From: Fretibacterium sp.
Lineage (GTDB): Bacteria > Synergistota > Synergistia > Synergistales > Aminobacteriaceae
Direction: 5' to 3'
Assembly: GCA_016280565.1 (NCBI GenBank)
Contig: JAEEGY010000253.1
Span: 1 to 8,896, forward strand
Length of the DNA stretch: 8,896 nucleotides
This document shows, one piece after another, positions 1-7,269 of this stretch. Positions within the stretch are counted from its first letter, which is position 1; each line of letters opens with the position of its first letter. The notes beneath the pieces were generated by a model. It saw only the letters and a list, made by a program, of their open reading frames with translations, did no database searches and had not been told where the DNA came from. The position numbers were made by a program, and so were the translations under genes.

Positions 1-82
1 CAGCCTGGAAGGGAAGCACCATCTCGTAGCTGCCAATGGCCGCCATCGGCAGGGTCTTGTTCGTGCTCGCGCTATCGGACAT
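1..82 (-). CDS. ntpF: V/A-type ATP synthase subunit F, N-terminal fragment cut by the window edge
   Basis: Only the first 27 codons are present; the gene continues off the left edge. Subunit F is the small central-stalk protein (about 100 residues) that binds D and helps couple and regulate rotation in the cytoplasmic V1/A1 sector. The visible segment contains AAIGSYEMVLPFQA, which fits the first beta strand and loop of subunit F (typically a hydrophobic strand, Gly, charged residue, then a VL-F pattern). The ATG at 82-80 is chosen because an AGGAGG lies ten bases upstream. A second in-frame ATG at 46-44 begins nearer the conserved strand but has no ribosome binding site, so the protein seems to have a 12-residue N-terminal extension. 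The start overlaps the end of ntpC by 11 bases, implying translational coupling. Identification rests on a short match plus operon position. Confidence 0.8.
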   Translation of the reverse strand, partial: MSDSASTNKTLPMAAIGSYEMVLPFQA

Positions 83-1070
83 GGCTCAGCAGCCTCCTCG
101 CAAACTCACGGTTGAGCCCTCCCGCCACGCACACCAGCGCGATGCGCAGGTTGCGGGCCTCTGCCTCCTTAATAAGAAGGTAGAGCAGGACGTTGGCCGG
201 GGCGTCGATGGAATAGCGCGCGCCCTCCAGCGTGTGGATCAGGTACTCGTCCAGCAACTTCGAGACGTCAGACAGCGCGGCCTGCATGTCCGTGTCCGCA
301 AGCGCATTCAACAGAGCCCCAATATCCGTGTGGGAGAGGAGCTTGCCCCAGGTCTCCTGCGGCTCGGCCAGCAGGTGCGCCGCGTCCGCCGCCCGGAAGG
401 TGCCGCCCTCATGGAAGAAGGGGAGCCCCCGTGCCGGGTCGTAGTTCATGCGCGCAAGACGAATGGCGCTCTTCAGGTTCTCCGCGTCGATCTTGTGACG
501 CACCCACATCACGATGTCGGGCACGCCCAGCTTCTCCGCCACGTCCAGCATGGCCGCAAAGAGGCAGTGATCCAGCAGCAGCTCCACAGCCTGAGCGTTC
601 TTCGTCTGATCCCACAGCGCCCAGCACTGGGGGATGACGTCGCCCAGTTTGTAGGGCAGCCCGCCGTACTCCTCCGTCTCAATGGCCTCCGTCAGCTCCT
701 CCGTGGAGAGATTCCCCAGGGGGGACAGCAGATCGTGCCGCCGTCCGTCCGGGTCCCCGCCGCGCACCTTGAAGAGGCTCTTCAGGAGCACCTTCACGTT
801 GTGGAAGTCGTAGGGCATCCGGAAGAGGACAAGGAGCTCCGGGTCCGGAACGAACTGCCCCAGCTCCCGGCACGTGGCAAGGATCTCCGCGTCGATGGCC
901 TTGTCGAACCCCATCTCCCCGGCAGAGAGCCACTGGGCGTAGGAGGTCTCTCCCAGCGCCTTCATGGCCTCGTCGGCCGTGGGGCTGTCCATGAGCCGGG
1001 CGAAGAAGGCGGCGTCCAGGATGTGGTTTTCCATGCCCCGAAGCCGGGCCACGGTGTACACGTAACTCAA
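72..1070 (-). CDS. ntpC: V/A-type ATP synthase subunit C (AC39/d-type central-stalk connector)
   Basis: This 332-residue protein is a member of the vATP-synt_AC39 family. It is the funnel-shaped protein that sits on the proteolipid ring and links it to the D/F shaft. The family look is clear at the N terminus (YVYTVARLRGMENHILD, then LGETSYAQWL), in the middle (MPYDFHNVKVLLKSL) and at the C terminus (AEARNLRIALVCVAGGLNREFARRLL). Length is normal for the family (about 320-350). Translation appears to start at TTG (1070-1068): an AGGAGG lies seven bases upstream, just after the ntpE stop, and the protein then begins MSYVYTVARLRG, as homologues do. An internal ATG at codon 13 would cut off the first conserved helix. 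It lies 14 bases after ntpE and its stop overlaps the ntpF start. Confidence 0.95.
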   Translation of the reverse strand: MSYVYTVARLRGMENHILDAAFFARLMDSPTADEAMKALGETSYAQWLSAGEMGFDKAIDAEILATCRELGQFVPDPELLVLFRMPYDFHNVKVLLKSLFKVRGGDPDGRRHDLLSPLGNLSTEELTEAIETEEYGGLPYKLGDVIPQCWALWDQTKNAQAVELLLDHCLFAAMLDVAEKLGVPDIVMWVRHKIDAENLKSAIRLARMNYDPARGLPFFHEGGTFRAADAAHLLAEPQETWGKLLSHTDIGALLNALADTDMQAALSDVSKLLDEYLIHTLEGARYSIDAPANVLLYLLIKEAEARNLRIALVCVAGGLNREFARRLLSHVR

Positions 1071-1084
1071 AACGCCACCTCCTC

Positions 1085-1663
1085 TCAGGAGAACAGCCTC
1101 TTAACGACCTCGGACTCGATCTCCGGGCGAGCGTCAGCGATCAGCATCTCCCAGGAGCAGTTGGTGTCGATCTTCTCATCCCTCAGCACGAACCCGCCCG
1201 CGATGGGCAGCTTCTCCGGGGACAGCGTCAGCGAGGTCTGGTGGGAGGCGTTGTAGCCATCCAGCCACCTCTGGTCCAGTGTTTTCTCGTTCTTTCCAAC
1301 CAGAACGGTCTCATGCCCCGTGGAGACGGCCTCGTTCATCAGCTTTTCGGCGAATTTGGCGTACTTGTCGGGGCTCATCTCCACCATCTGCTTCAGCGCG
1401 GCGTCGAAGGCCTCACCGATGAGGCGCTGGCGCGTACCGAGGTCGACCCTCTTCGCGTCCAGCTCGGCAACGATCTCCCGCCGCCGCAGGACCTCCGGCT
1501 CCTCCCTGGCCAGGCGCGCAGCGTAGGAGTCCTGAACCTCCTTGACCTCCGCGTTCACCTTCTGGTTGATCTCGCGGACCTTCGCGTCGTTCTCCGACTC
1601 GATGGCCTGGATCTGGGCCTGGGACTCGGAACGAATCTTCGCTTTGATATCAGCAAGTGACAT
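1085..1663 (-). CDS. ntpE: V/A-type ATP synthase subunit E (peripheral stalk)
   Basis: This 192-residue protein is the E half of the E/G(H) peripheral stalk, which holds the A3B3 head still against the membrane subunit I. Residues about 1-90 are a charged, Ala/Glu/Lys/Arg-rich helix (coiled coil) and residues about 95-192 form a mixed globular domain that caps the catalytic head. The C-terminal stretch GGFVLRDEKIDTNCSWEMLI is characteristic: family members carry a GG-hydrophobic-D/G-hydrophobic-D-N-hydrophobic pattern there. Length is typical (about 185-205). The ATG at 1663-1661 is preceded only by a weak GGGTGA ribosome binding site 14 bases downstream of the ntpK stop, so initiation may depend on coupling or on a modest rate matched to stoichiometry. 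It has no transmembrane segment. Confidence 0.93.
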   Translation of the reverse strand: MSLADIKAKIRSESQAQIQAIESENDAKVREINQKVNAEVKEVQDSYAARLAREEPEVLRRREIVAELDAKRVDLGTRQRLIGEAFDAALKQMVEMSPDKYAKFAEKLMNEAVSTGHETVLVGKNEKTLDQRWLDGYNASHQTSLTLSPEKLPIAGGFVLRDEKIDTNCSWEMLIADARPEIESEVVKRLFS

Positions 1664-1677
1664 TGAACGTCACCCGC

Positions 1678-2178
<501 letters not shown>

Positions 2179-2186
2179 TCAAAATT

Positions 2187-4166
2187 TTATGGCTTCACGC
2201 TGACGAATTCCTCGGAGAGCGTGAGGGGCGTGAAGGGCTCCCCGCCGCCCGTGTAGAACTTGCCGAAGAACTCGACGTACTGCAGACGCAGGGGATGCAC
2301 AAAGGCCCCCAGGATGTTGATGAGGATGCTGAACAAATGTCCGCCAACGATGACCACGACGGCCACGACCCAGCCCACGTAGGGGATAGCCGCCGCCATG
2401 CCGCCCAGCAGGTTGATGATCATGCCGATGACCGCCGAGCCGAAGCCCAGGGCCAGAAGGCGGCTGTAGCTCAGGATGTCGCCCAGGTAGGACGTGGAGC
2501 CGTAGAGGGCCAGGAAGCCGGAGATGATCTTGGAGAAGATGCCGGACTTCTCGCGCCCCGCATACCAGAAGATGATGACGGCCCCGATGATGGCCATGGC
2601 CTGTACGATGCACTGGAAGTGCGGCGGGACCATCCCGCCCATCGCCACGCCCATGAGGCACAGGCCCACGATCAGCAGGAACCAGGAGATATTCGCCCCG
2701 ATAGCGTCGATGGCCTGTCCGTTCCTGAAGTTGTCATAGGCCGCGATCAGCAGGCCGAACATCAGGTGGATCACGCCCAGCAGCAGGGAGATCCCCAGCA
2801 CCTGCATGGGGTTGGTCATGGGATCAACAAGCATCAGTGCGTTCTTCACCGGCACCAGGAAGGGCAGGAACGAGTCGATGAAGTTCCCGAAGAAGCTGCC
2901 GCTGATGATGCCATAGACGAACGTCGAGACGGCGCTGAAGGCGAAGAGGACGATAAAGTCCCTGATGCCCAGAGGAACGCGCCGGTACTTCCTGAAGAGC
3001 CACCAGATGGCCGCCAGCATGACAATAGCATAACCCGCGTCGCCAAGGCACATCCCAAAGAAGAGGAAGAAGAAGGGGGCCAGAAGCGGCGTGGGGTCGA
3101 TGCCGCGGTATTTGGGCGGCGAGTAAAGCTCCGTCAGAATGTTGAACGGACGGACGTACTTGCCGTTCTGCAGAAGCGCCGGAGGCTCCTCGTCCGCACC
3201 CGGGTCGCTCAGGAAGAACGCCACGTTGGGACTGATGGCCTCGATCTTCTTCTGCACGGTCTCCGCGTCCTTCGCGGGGACCCAGAAGCGCGTGAGCAGG
3301 GTCCTGTCGGTCTCCCCACTCTTTCCAAGGGCTGTGTACCGCTCCGTGAGGCTGTTCCAGTAGTCGGACAGCTTCTGTACGGAGGGCATCCACGTCTCGG
3401 CCTCGTTCTCCATATCCTTGAGAAGCGAGGCCTCCCGGTCCTCGAGGGCGGCGATGGAGGTGGCCAGTTTAGCCCTCTCCTCCTCCACGGTCCCCTTGAA
3501 CTCCGCAGGCACATCCAACACGGACAGCCCTTTCCTGACGCAGGCCTCCAAAATTTCGGAGGCGCGCTGGCGCGTAAGGAACAGGACAAGGTGTATGTCC
3601 TGGGCCTTTTCGTCATGCGGCTCCAAAACGAGCTCCGAATCCTTCGAGAACTCGCTGAGGGCCGCCTGAAGCGTCTTTAACTGGTCCGCCTTGACCACTC
3701 CGGCCACCCCGGTGAGGGTACGTGTCCCCTCCGTGATGGCGGAGAGCGGGTAGGGGAGGAAGCGGAAACTCTCAAGCAGGGCCTGGTTCGTTCTGGCCTG
3801 GGAGAGCTCCAGCTTCCCCTCGCCGATCGCGTGCTCAAGGCCGCGGACCTTTGTGCAAATGCTGCTCAAATCCGTCTCACGGGCGAGCTTTGACAGGTCG
3901 GACATGGAGACGATGGGCCGCTCGCCCAACGTGCGGTCCAATGACGAGATGGGATCGTTGAAGTGGGGCGTCAGCGTGCGCATCAGGTAGCGTACATCCG
4001 CTACGGCCGCCTCGCTCTCGGCCCTCAGGGCCTCAACGCTCGCCGGTCCTCCCTCGGCGTCTCCGATGATCTGGCACACGCCGGTCTCCTGAAGGGCCGC
4101 GGCGATCTCCTCATGAACGGATTTGTGGTAATAAAGCTCCGCTTTTTTGAGCTTAGCCACGCCCAT
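2187..4166 (-). CDS. ntpI: V/A-type ATP synthase subunit I (a subunit, ion half-channels)
   Basis: This 659-residue member of the V_ATPase_I family forms the stationary ion pathway against the K ring. Residues about 1-355 are the cytoplasmic arm, alpha/beta ends joined by long helices (about 100-130 and 225-285), which docks the E/G stalks. Residues about 360-659 hold roughly seven to eight membrane segments, beginning with the hallmark PTPLLAPFFFLFFGMCLGDAGYA (358-380). Two arginines face the ring helices: R569 in LSYSRLLALGF, matching the essential arginine (yeast Vph1 R735), and R627 in HPLRLQYVEFFGKFY (yeast R799). Length is normal for bacterial/archaeal subunit I (about 640-680). It starts at ATG 4166-4164, overlapping the upstream H/G-type gene by 14 bases with AGGTG 11 bases upstream. 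Confidence 0.96.
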   Translation of the reverse strand: MGVAKLKKAELYYHKSVHEEIAAALQETGVCQIIGDAEGGPASVEALRAESEAAVADVRYLMRTLTPHFNDPISSLDRTLGERPIVSMSDLSKLARETDLSSICTKVRGLEHAIGEGKLELSQARTNQALLESFRFLPYPLSAITEGTRTLTGVAGVVKADQLKTLQAALSEFSKDSELVLEPHDEKAQDIHLVLFLTRQRASEILEACVRKGLSVLDVPAEFKGTVEEERAKLATSIAALEDREASLLKDMENEAETWMPSVQKLSDYWNSLTERYTALGKSGETDRTLLTRFWVPAKDAETVQKKIEAISPNVAFFLSDPGADEEPPALLQNGKYVRPFNILTELYSPPKYRGIDPTPLLAPFFFLFFGMCLGDAGYAIVMLAAIWWLFRKYRRVPLGIRDFIVLFAFSAVSTFVYGIISGSFFGNFIDSFLPFLVPVKNALMLVDPMTNPMQVLGISLLLGVIHLMFGLLIAAYDNFRNGQAIDAIGANISWFLLIVGLCLMGVAMGGMVPPHFQCIVQAMAIIGAVIIFWYAGREKSGIFSKIISGFLALYGSTSYLGDILSYSRLLALGFGSAVIGMIINLLGGMAAAIPYVGWVVAVVVIVGGHLFSILINILGAFVHPLRLQYVEFFGKFYTGGGEPFTPLTLSEEFVSVKP

Positions 4167-4482
4167 ATCTACCCATCACCTCTTCCGTTATCCATGAGGC
4201 CGCGCCGGCGACTTTTGCCTTGTGCTGATCGTAAAAAGCCTTGGCGCCGGCCTCGCGTTTGGTCAAAATGTCCTTCGCCTTGATCTCCGCCGCCTCCTCG
4301 GCCCTGCGGATCTTGTCCCTGAACTGCCGTGCCGCGGACTGCCGGGCCTCCTTCAGCGTGTTCTCCGCGCTCGCCTGGGCGCTGTTCAGCTTGCGAGCCG
4401 CGGTGGACTTTGCCTCCTGGACTGCCTCGGCCGCCTTGTCCTCGGCTGCCTTGATCTCCGCGATCGTTGGGTTCTCCGCCAT
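4153..4482 (-). CDS. V/A-type ATP synthase subunit H/G (peripheral-stalk coiled coil)
   Basis: This 109-residue, almost wholly helical protein is rich in Ala, Glu, Lys and Arg, has no membrane segment, and has hydrophobic positions spaced as in a long coiled coil (about residues 8-85). It is the expected G-type partner of subunit E (AhaH / subunit H family) in the peripheral stalk, and it occupies the usual first slot of a bacterial V/A-ATPase operon, directly before subunit I. Coiled-coil sequence alone is not diagnostic, so the assignment leans on size and position. The ATG at 4482-4480 is chosen because a strong GGGGGAGGTG lies about eight bases upstream; reading further upstream in frame would run back into the rpsT terminator. 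Its stop codon overlaps the ntpI start. Confidence 0.85.
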   Translation of the reverse strand: MAENPTIAEIKAAEDKAAEAVQEAKSTAARKLNSAQASAENTLKEARQSAARQFRDKIRRAEEAAEIKAKDILTKREAGAKAFYDQHKAKVAGAASWITEEVMGRYGRG

Positions 4483-4521
4483 GTTCGCTTCACCTCCCCC
4501 CGCGGGATACAGAATGCACAG

Positions 4522-4527
4522 CTTATA
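4522..4527 (-). promoter_or_regulatory. Candidate -10 element for the V-ATPase operon
   Basis: Read on the minus strand, TATAAG directly follows the U-tract of the rpsT terminator (TTTTTTGTATAAG). Initiation about seven bases later would give a 5' leader of roughly 30 bases containing the strong ribosome binding site of the first ATPase gene. No good -35 hexamer is visible at 16-18 bases upstream, where the terminator stem lies. A promoter here is expected because the terminator otherwise isolates the ATPase genes from rpsT, but read-through or a different element is possible. Confidence 0.3.
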
Positions 4528-4528
4528 C

Positions 4529-4557
4529 AAAAAAGGGCTGCCGCGAATGGGCATCCC
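4529..4557 (-). terminator. Intrinsic terminator after rpsT
   Basis: On the minus strand the RNA reads GGG-A-TGCC, a seven-base loop (CATTCGC), GGCA-G-CCC, then six U residues. This is an eight-position stem with one A/G mismatch, GC-rich, immediately followed by a U-tract, 28 bases after the rpsT stop. It is the textbook layout of a Rho-independent terminator and separates rpsT from the ATPase operon. The opposite strand has no U-tract, so it acts in one direction only. Confidence 0.8.
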
Positions 4558-4584
4558 CTCTTCTGTCCACGTGCGGCAAGCGCG

Positions 4585-4866
4585 CTACGCCTCTCCGCCC
4601 TCCGCAGACAAGCTCTTCAGGTAGCGGGCCATCAACTTCTTGCGCCGCGTCGCCGTGTTGCGGTGCATAACGCCCTTCACCACAGCCTTGTCGATGACGC
4701 TCTGGGCCACGTTGAAGCTCTTTGCCGCCGCCTCGCTGTCCCTGGACTCCACCGCCTCCGCCAGCCTCTTGAGGGCCGTCTTGCAGCGAGTCGTCCAGTA
4801 GCGGTTGTAAAGGCGATTGCGTTCTGCGATACGGACGCGCCTCTCCGCCGACTTCTTGTTAGGCAT
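4585..4866 (-). CDS. rpsT: 30S ribosomal protein S20
   Basis: This 93-residue, very basic, all-helical protein binds 16S rRNA early in 30S assembly. It begins MPNKKSAERRVRIAERNRLYN, the expected S20 opening (a PN-KSA-KR start followed by an R/N-rich helix), continues with helix two around KTALKRLAEAV, and ends with the conserved KGVMHRNTATRRKKLMARYL (helix three, rRNA contacts). Length is typical (about 85-95). The ATG at 4866-4864 is chosen over an in-frame upstream GTG five codons earlier because GGAGGTG lies about six to eight bases before it and homologues start MPN. It is a single-gene unit: its own promoter lies in the divergent spacer to helicase gene dinG, and a terminator follows it. 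Confidence 0.97.
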   Translation of the reverse strand: MPNKKSAERRVRIAERNRLYNRYWTTRCKTALKRLAEAVESRDSEAAAKSFNVAQSVIDKAVVKGVMHRNTATRRKKLMARYLKSLSAEGGEA

Positions 4867-4909
4867 GCTTTCACCTCCCACTCAGAATAGCTCAAGCACA
4901 ACGCCATTC

Positions 4910-4939
4910 ATTTTAACATTTTGTATAATAGATATGCAA
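4910..4939 (-). promoter_or_regulatory. Probable rpsT promoter (extended -10)
   Basis: On the minus strand TGTTAAAAT (4918-4910) is an extended -10 (TG-n-TAAAAT). TTGCAT (4939-4934) lies 18 bases upstream as a weak -35. The predicted start near 4903 would give a leader of about 37 bases ending in the strong GGAGGTG of rpsT. The surrounding spacer is sharply AT-rich against a GC-rich background, as expected of a promoter. The -35 overlaps the first codons of the divergent helicase gene. Confidence 0.5.
4924..4929 (+). promoter_or_regulatory. Candidate -10 for the helicase/prepilin operon
   Basis: A perfect TATAAT sits four bases before the helicase ATG (4934). No recognisable -35 is present at 16-18 bases upstream. 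If it is the working -10, transcription would begin near 4934-4937, that is at or just inside the start codon, making the mRNA leaderless or forcing a later start. The element shares TTTTGTATAA with the candidate ATPase promoter on the other strand. It overlaps the rpsT promoter region, so the two may compete. Confidence 0.45.
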
Positions 4940-6949
4940 GGAGGAACGCAAAATTTTGTCCGACTTGAGGTGAAGGATATCACGGAACATCTGCCGCTCA
5001 AGGATTTCTATTCCCCGACAGGGCCGCTGTCGCGCCTGCCCGGCTACGAGTTCCGAGCCCAGCAGCTTGAGGTGGCCCTGACGGTGGAGAAGTTTCTGCG
5101 CGGTCCCGGCGTGACCCTCGCTGTCGAGGCCCCGACGGGAGTGGGGAAGACCTTCGCTGTCCTTGTCCCCGCTCTGCGGGAGGCGCGGCAGTTCGGGACC
5201 CGCATCCTCTTTCTGACGGCAGGTATCACCCTCCAGGAGCAGCTCATCGGGAAGGACCTTCCCCGCCTGCGCCAGCTCCTGGGGTTTGACTTCACCTTTG
5301 GGCTCCTGAAGGGACGCTCCAATTATGTTTGTCTCCGGCTGGCCCGGAATGCGGCCAGCCCTTCGCTCTTCGAGGCAGAGGACGGGGAGGGGGAGATCGT
5401 CCCCCTTGCGCGGTGGCTGGAGGAGACGGAGACGGGGGACCTGGCGGAACGGGGAAACTCCGCCCTGCTTCAAAACATCTCTGCCGGGGACCAGAACTGT
5501 ATTGGCCCTGCCTGTCCCTGCCGGGACCGCTGCTTCGTCATCCGTGCCTACCGGCGGGCCCAGGATTGGGACCTCGTCGTCGCGAACTATCACCTCTTCT
5601 TCTCGCATATCCTTGAGGGGACAGGGAACTTCCCCGTGCGCTATGACTGGCTGATTTGCGACGAGGCCCATCGCCTGCCGGACGCGGCCCGCTCCTCGGC
5701 CACTGTGCGTGCCGGGGCGGAGAACGCCCTGTCCCTGCTGGGGCCGCGGAACCTCCAGGGCTTTACCCCCTTTCTGCCGGGGGACGCGAAGGATGCCCTT
5801 CCCCCCCTTGCTGAAAAGGCCAGAGACGAACTTCAGAAGCTCTTCAGCGGCCTTGCGGCTTCCCCTCCCAGCGGAGGTCTCCAGGCCCCGGACGAGGGGC
5901 TTCTGCAGCGTGGGCGCACCGCAGCCGCCCTCCTGGACGATTTGCTGCGCGCCCTCCGCCCCTTTGAGGACCGTTTCATGATGGGGGACATCAGCGACAA
6001 GCGAGACCTTGCTCGCGGGGCGGAGATGATGAACTGGATCGACAGCGTGCGGGAGTTCAAACGCTCGCTGCTCTGGTGCCTGTCCGTTGAGCAGTTCCCC
6101 AGGTGGGCCTATTGGGCTGAAACCTCCCTGCCGGACAGGGGGAGCTTTGCGGGCAGGCTGCACGCCGCGCTGATGAGCAAGCCGGTGGACGCCGCGGAGA
6201 TCATTCAGGAGGTCCTGAAGAAGGAGGCCCCCGACAAAGCCATTTTCACCTCTGCGACGCTGACATTGGCAGGTGGCTCTTTCGATTTCTGGAGCCGGGA
6301 AGCCGGCATCGTGCCGGACGAGAGCCTGGTGGTGAGCTCGCCCTTCGACTTCCGGCAGCAGATGGAGGTCCTGGTGGTGGACGCCGGCCTTGGCGTCATG
6401 GAGAAGGGCTACGACGAGCGGATGTGCCGCGTGATGGAGAAGCTGTGCGACGGGAATGGCGGGCGCACCCTTGTTCTTCTGTCCTCCATGCGGCTGCTGA
6501 AAGCCTTCGCCCGGAAGATGAGAGCCAAAGAGCGGCCCTATAACATCCTCGTTCAGGGGGATATGCCTCAGCGCCAGCTCCTCCGGCGCTTTGTGGAGGA
6601 CGAGACTTCTATTCTTATCGGCAGTGTCTCATTCCGGGAAGGAGTGGACGTGCCCGGCGAGGGGCTGACCCAGGTCATCATCGACCGCATTCCCTTTCCT
6701 CACCCCAGCGACCCCCTTGTCCGCGCCCGGGATGTTTTGGAGGGAGGGAAGGGCTTCGTCCGGGTCACGCTCCCCACGGCGCGGATGTTCCTTCGCCAGG
6801 CGGTGGGCCGCCTGATCCGCAGCACCTCTGACCACGGCCGCGTCGTTCTGCTGGACGGCCGGGCTGTGGATAAAAAGAACTGGGACATCCTCTCCGCCTT
6901 CCCCCCGTGCCGGGTGAAGATGCTGAAGGTTCGGGAGGCGGGGGAATGA
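4934..6949 (+). CDS. dinG: DinG/YoaA-type ATP-dependent DNA helicase (XPD family, Fe-S)
   Basis: This 671-residue superfamily 2, 5'-3' DNA helicase likely unwinds damaged or structured DNA (D-loops, R-loops, quadruplexes in studied relatives). Visible motifs are Walker A APTGVGKT (66-73), motif Ia LTAGITLQEQL, DEAH box (243-246), motif III SATL (440-443), REGVDVPGEGLTQVIIDRIPFPHPSDP (568-594) and motif VI QAVGRLIRS (622-630). An Fe-S domain is indicated by C133, C189, C194 and C200; the C-x4-C-x5-C spacing matches E. coli DinG. There is no N-terminal exonuclease domain as in Firmicutes DinG, and the size matches the short form. The ATG at 4934 has no ribosome binding site ahead of it; a strong AAGGAGG lies just inside the gene instead (see findings). 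The stop overlaps the first prepilin gene by four bases (ATGA), so it heads that operon. No LexA box was recognised. Confidence 0.93.
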   Translation: MQGGTQNFVRLEVKDITEHLPLKDFYSPTGPLSRLPGYEFRAQQLEVALTVEKFLRGPGVTLAVEAPTGVGKTFAVLVPALREARQFGTRILFLTAGITLQEQLIGKDLPRLRQLLGFDFTFGLLKGRSNYVCLRLARNAASPSLFEAEDGEGEIVPLARWLEETETGDLAERGNSALLQNISAGDQNCIGPACPCRDRCFVIRAYRRAQDWDLVVANYHLFFSHILEGTGNFPVRYDWLICDEAHRLPDAARSSATVRAGAENALSLLGPRNLQGFTPFLPGDAKDALPPLAEKARDELQKLFSGLAASPPSGGLQAPDEGLLQRGRTAAALLDDLLRALRPFEDRFMMGDISDKRDLARGAEMMNWIDSVREFKRSLLWCLSVEQFPRWAYWAETSLPDRGSFAGRLHAALMSKPVDAAEIIQEVLKKEAPDKAIFTSATLTLAGGSFDFWSREAGIVPDESLVVSSPFDFRQQMEVLVVDAGLGVMEKGYDERMCRVMEKLCDGNGGRTLVLLSSMRLLKAFARKMRAKERPYNILVQGDMPQRQLLRRFVEDETSILIGSVSFREGVDVPGEGLTQVIIDRIPFPHPSDPLVRARDVLEGGKGFVRVTLPTARMFLRQAVGRLIRSTSDHGRVVLLDGRAVDKKNWDILSAFPPCRVKMLKVREAGE

Positions 6950-7269
6950 AGCGGGGCGAAACATTAGTGGAGCTCCTCATGACGCTGGTCATCCTGGGGC
7001 TGGTCCTGCCGCCGGTCTTCCAGGGGCTTTGGAGCGGGCAGACGGGAGCCCTCCGGCTTCGCCGGCGGGACGCCTGCCTGTATGCGGCGCAATGGTGGTT
7101 CAACCGCCTGCCAAAAACAGACAGCCTGGCGGATATGCCGAAGACGGCGCCCGGCGGGGAGCCGCACTTCACCTGGGAGGTCCGCCAGGGGAGCGCGGGG
7201 ATGCGGGAGGTCGTCCTCACCGTCTCCCCGGTGCGGGGGGACCCCTTCACACTGACGAGAGCATGGTGA
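6946..7269 (+). CDS. Type II/IV minor prepilin, GspI/PilV-like
   Basis: This 107-residue protein has a class III signal: a short basic leader MKRG, then ETLVELLMTLVILGLVLPPVFQGLW. Prepilin peptidase should cut after Gly4, leaving Glu at +1 (commonly Phe or Met) and the conserved Glu at +5 (E9), followed by one hydrophobic helix (about 5-27). The short C-terminal part, with FTWEVRQGSAGMREVVLTVSP, looks like the I-type pseudopilin beta sheet, where a paired W-x-V and L-x-x-V-x-V strand is usual. Such proteins prime and tip pili or pseudopili in the inner membrane and periplasm. ATG 6946 is chosen because GGGAGG lies seven bases upstream and the leader length fits; a GTG 13 codons earlier would give an implausible leader. 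It overlaps dinG by four bases and the next prepilin by seven. Confidence 0.8.
   Translation: MKRGETLVELLMTLVILGLVLPPVFQGLWSGQTGALRLRRRDACLYAAQWWFNRLPKTDSLADMPKTAPGGEPHFTWEVRQGSAGMREVVLTVSPVRGDPFTLTRAW

Noticed and set aside
36..1256. 406-codon open frame on the plus strand across ntpF, ntpC and ntpE
   Set aside because: It lies wholly opposite well-supported ATPase genes, has low-complexity Arg/Val/Gln/His-rich content, and is the kind of antisense frame that GC-rich genes produce.
2295..3680. 461-codon open frame on the plus strand opposite ntpI
   Set aside because: His/Asp/Gln/Glu-rich composition without any recognisable motif, and opposite a gene with clear membrane segments and catalytic arginines. 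A shadow frame.
4817..4933. N-terminal extension of dinG by 39 codons into the spacer and rpsT
   Set aside because: The extra residues would overlap the rpsT coding region and its promoter and do not look like any DinG N terminus.
4913..6163. 416-codon open frame on the minus strand opposite dinG
   Set aside because: The true gene on the other strand has all helicase motifs. This frame is Pro/Gly/Arg-rich with no domain.
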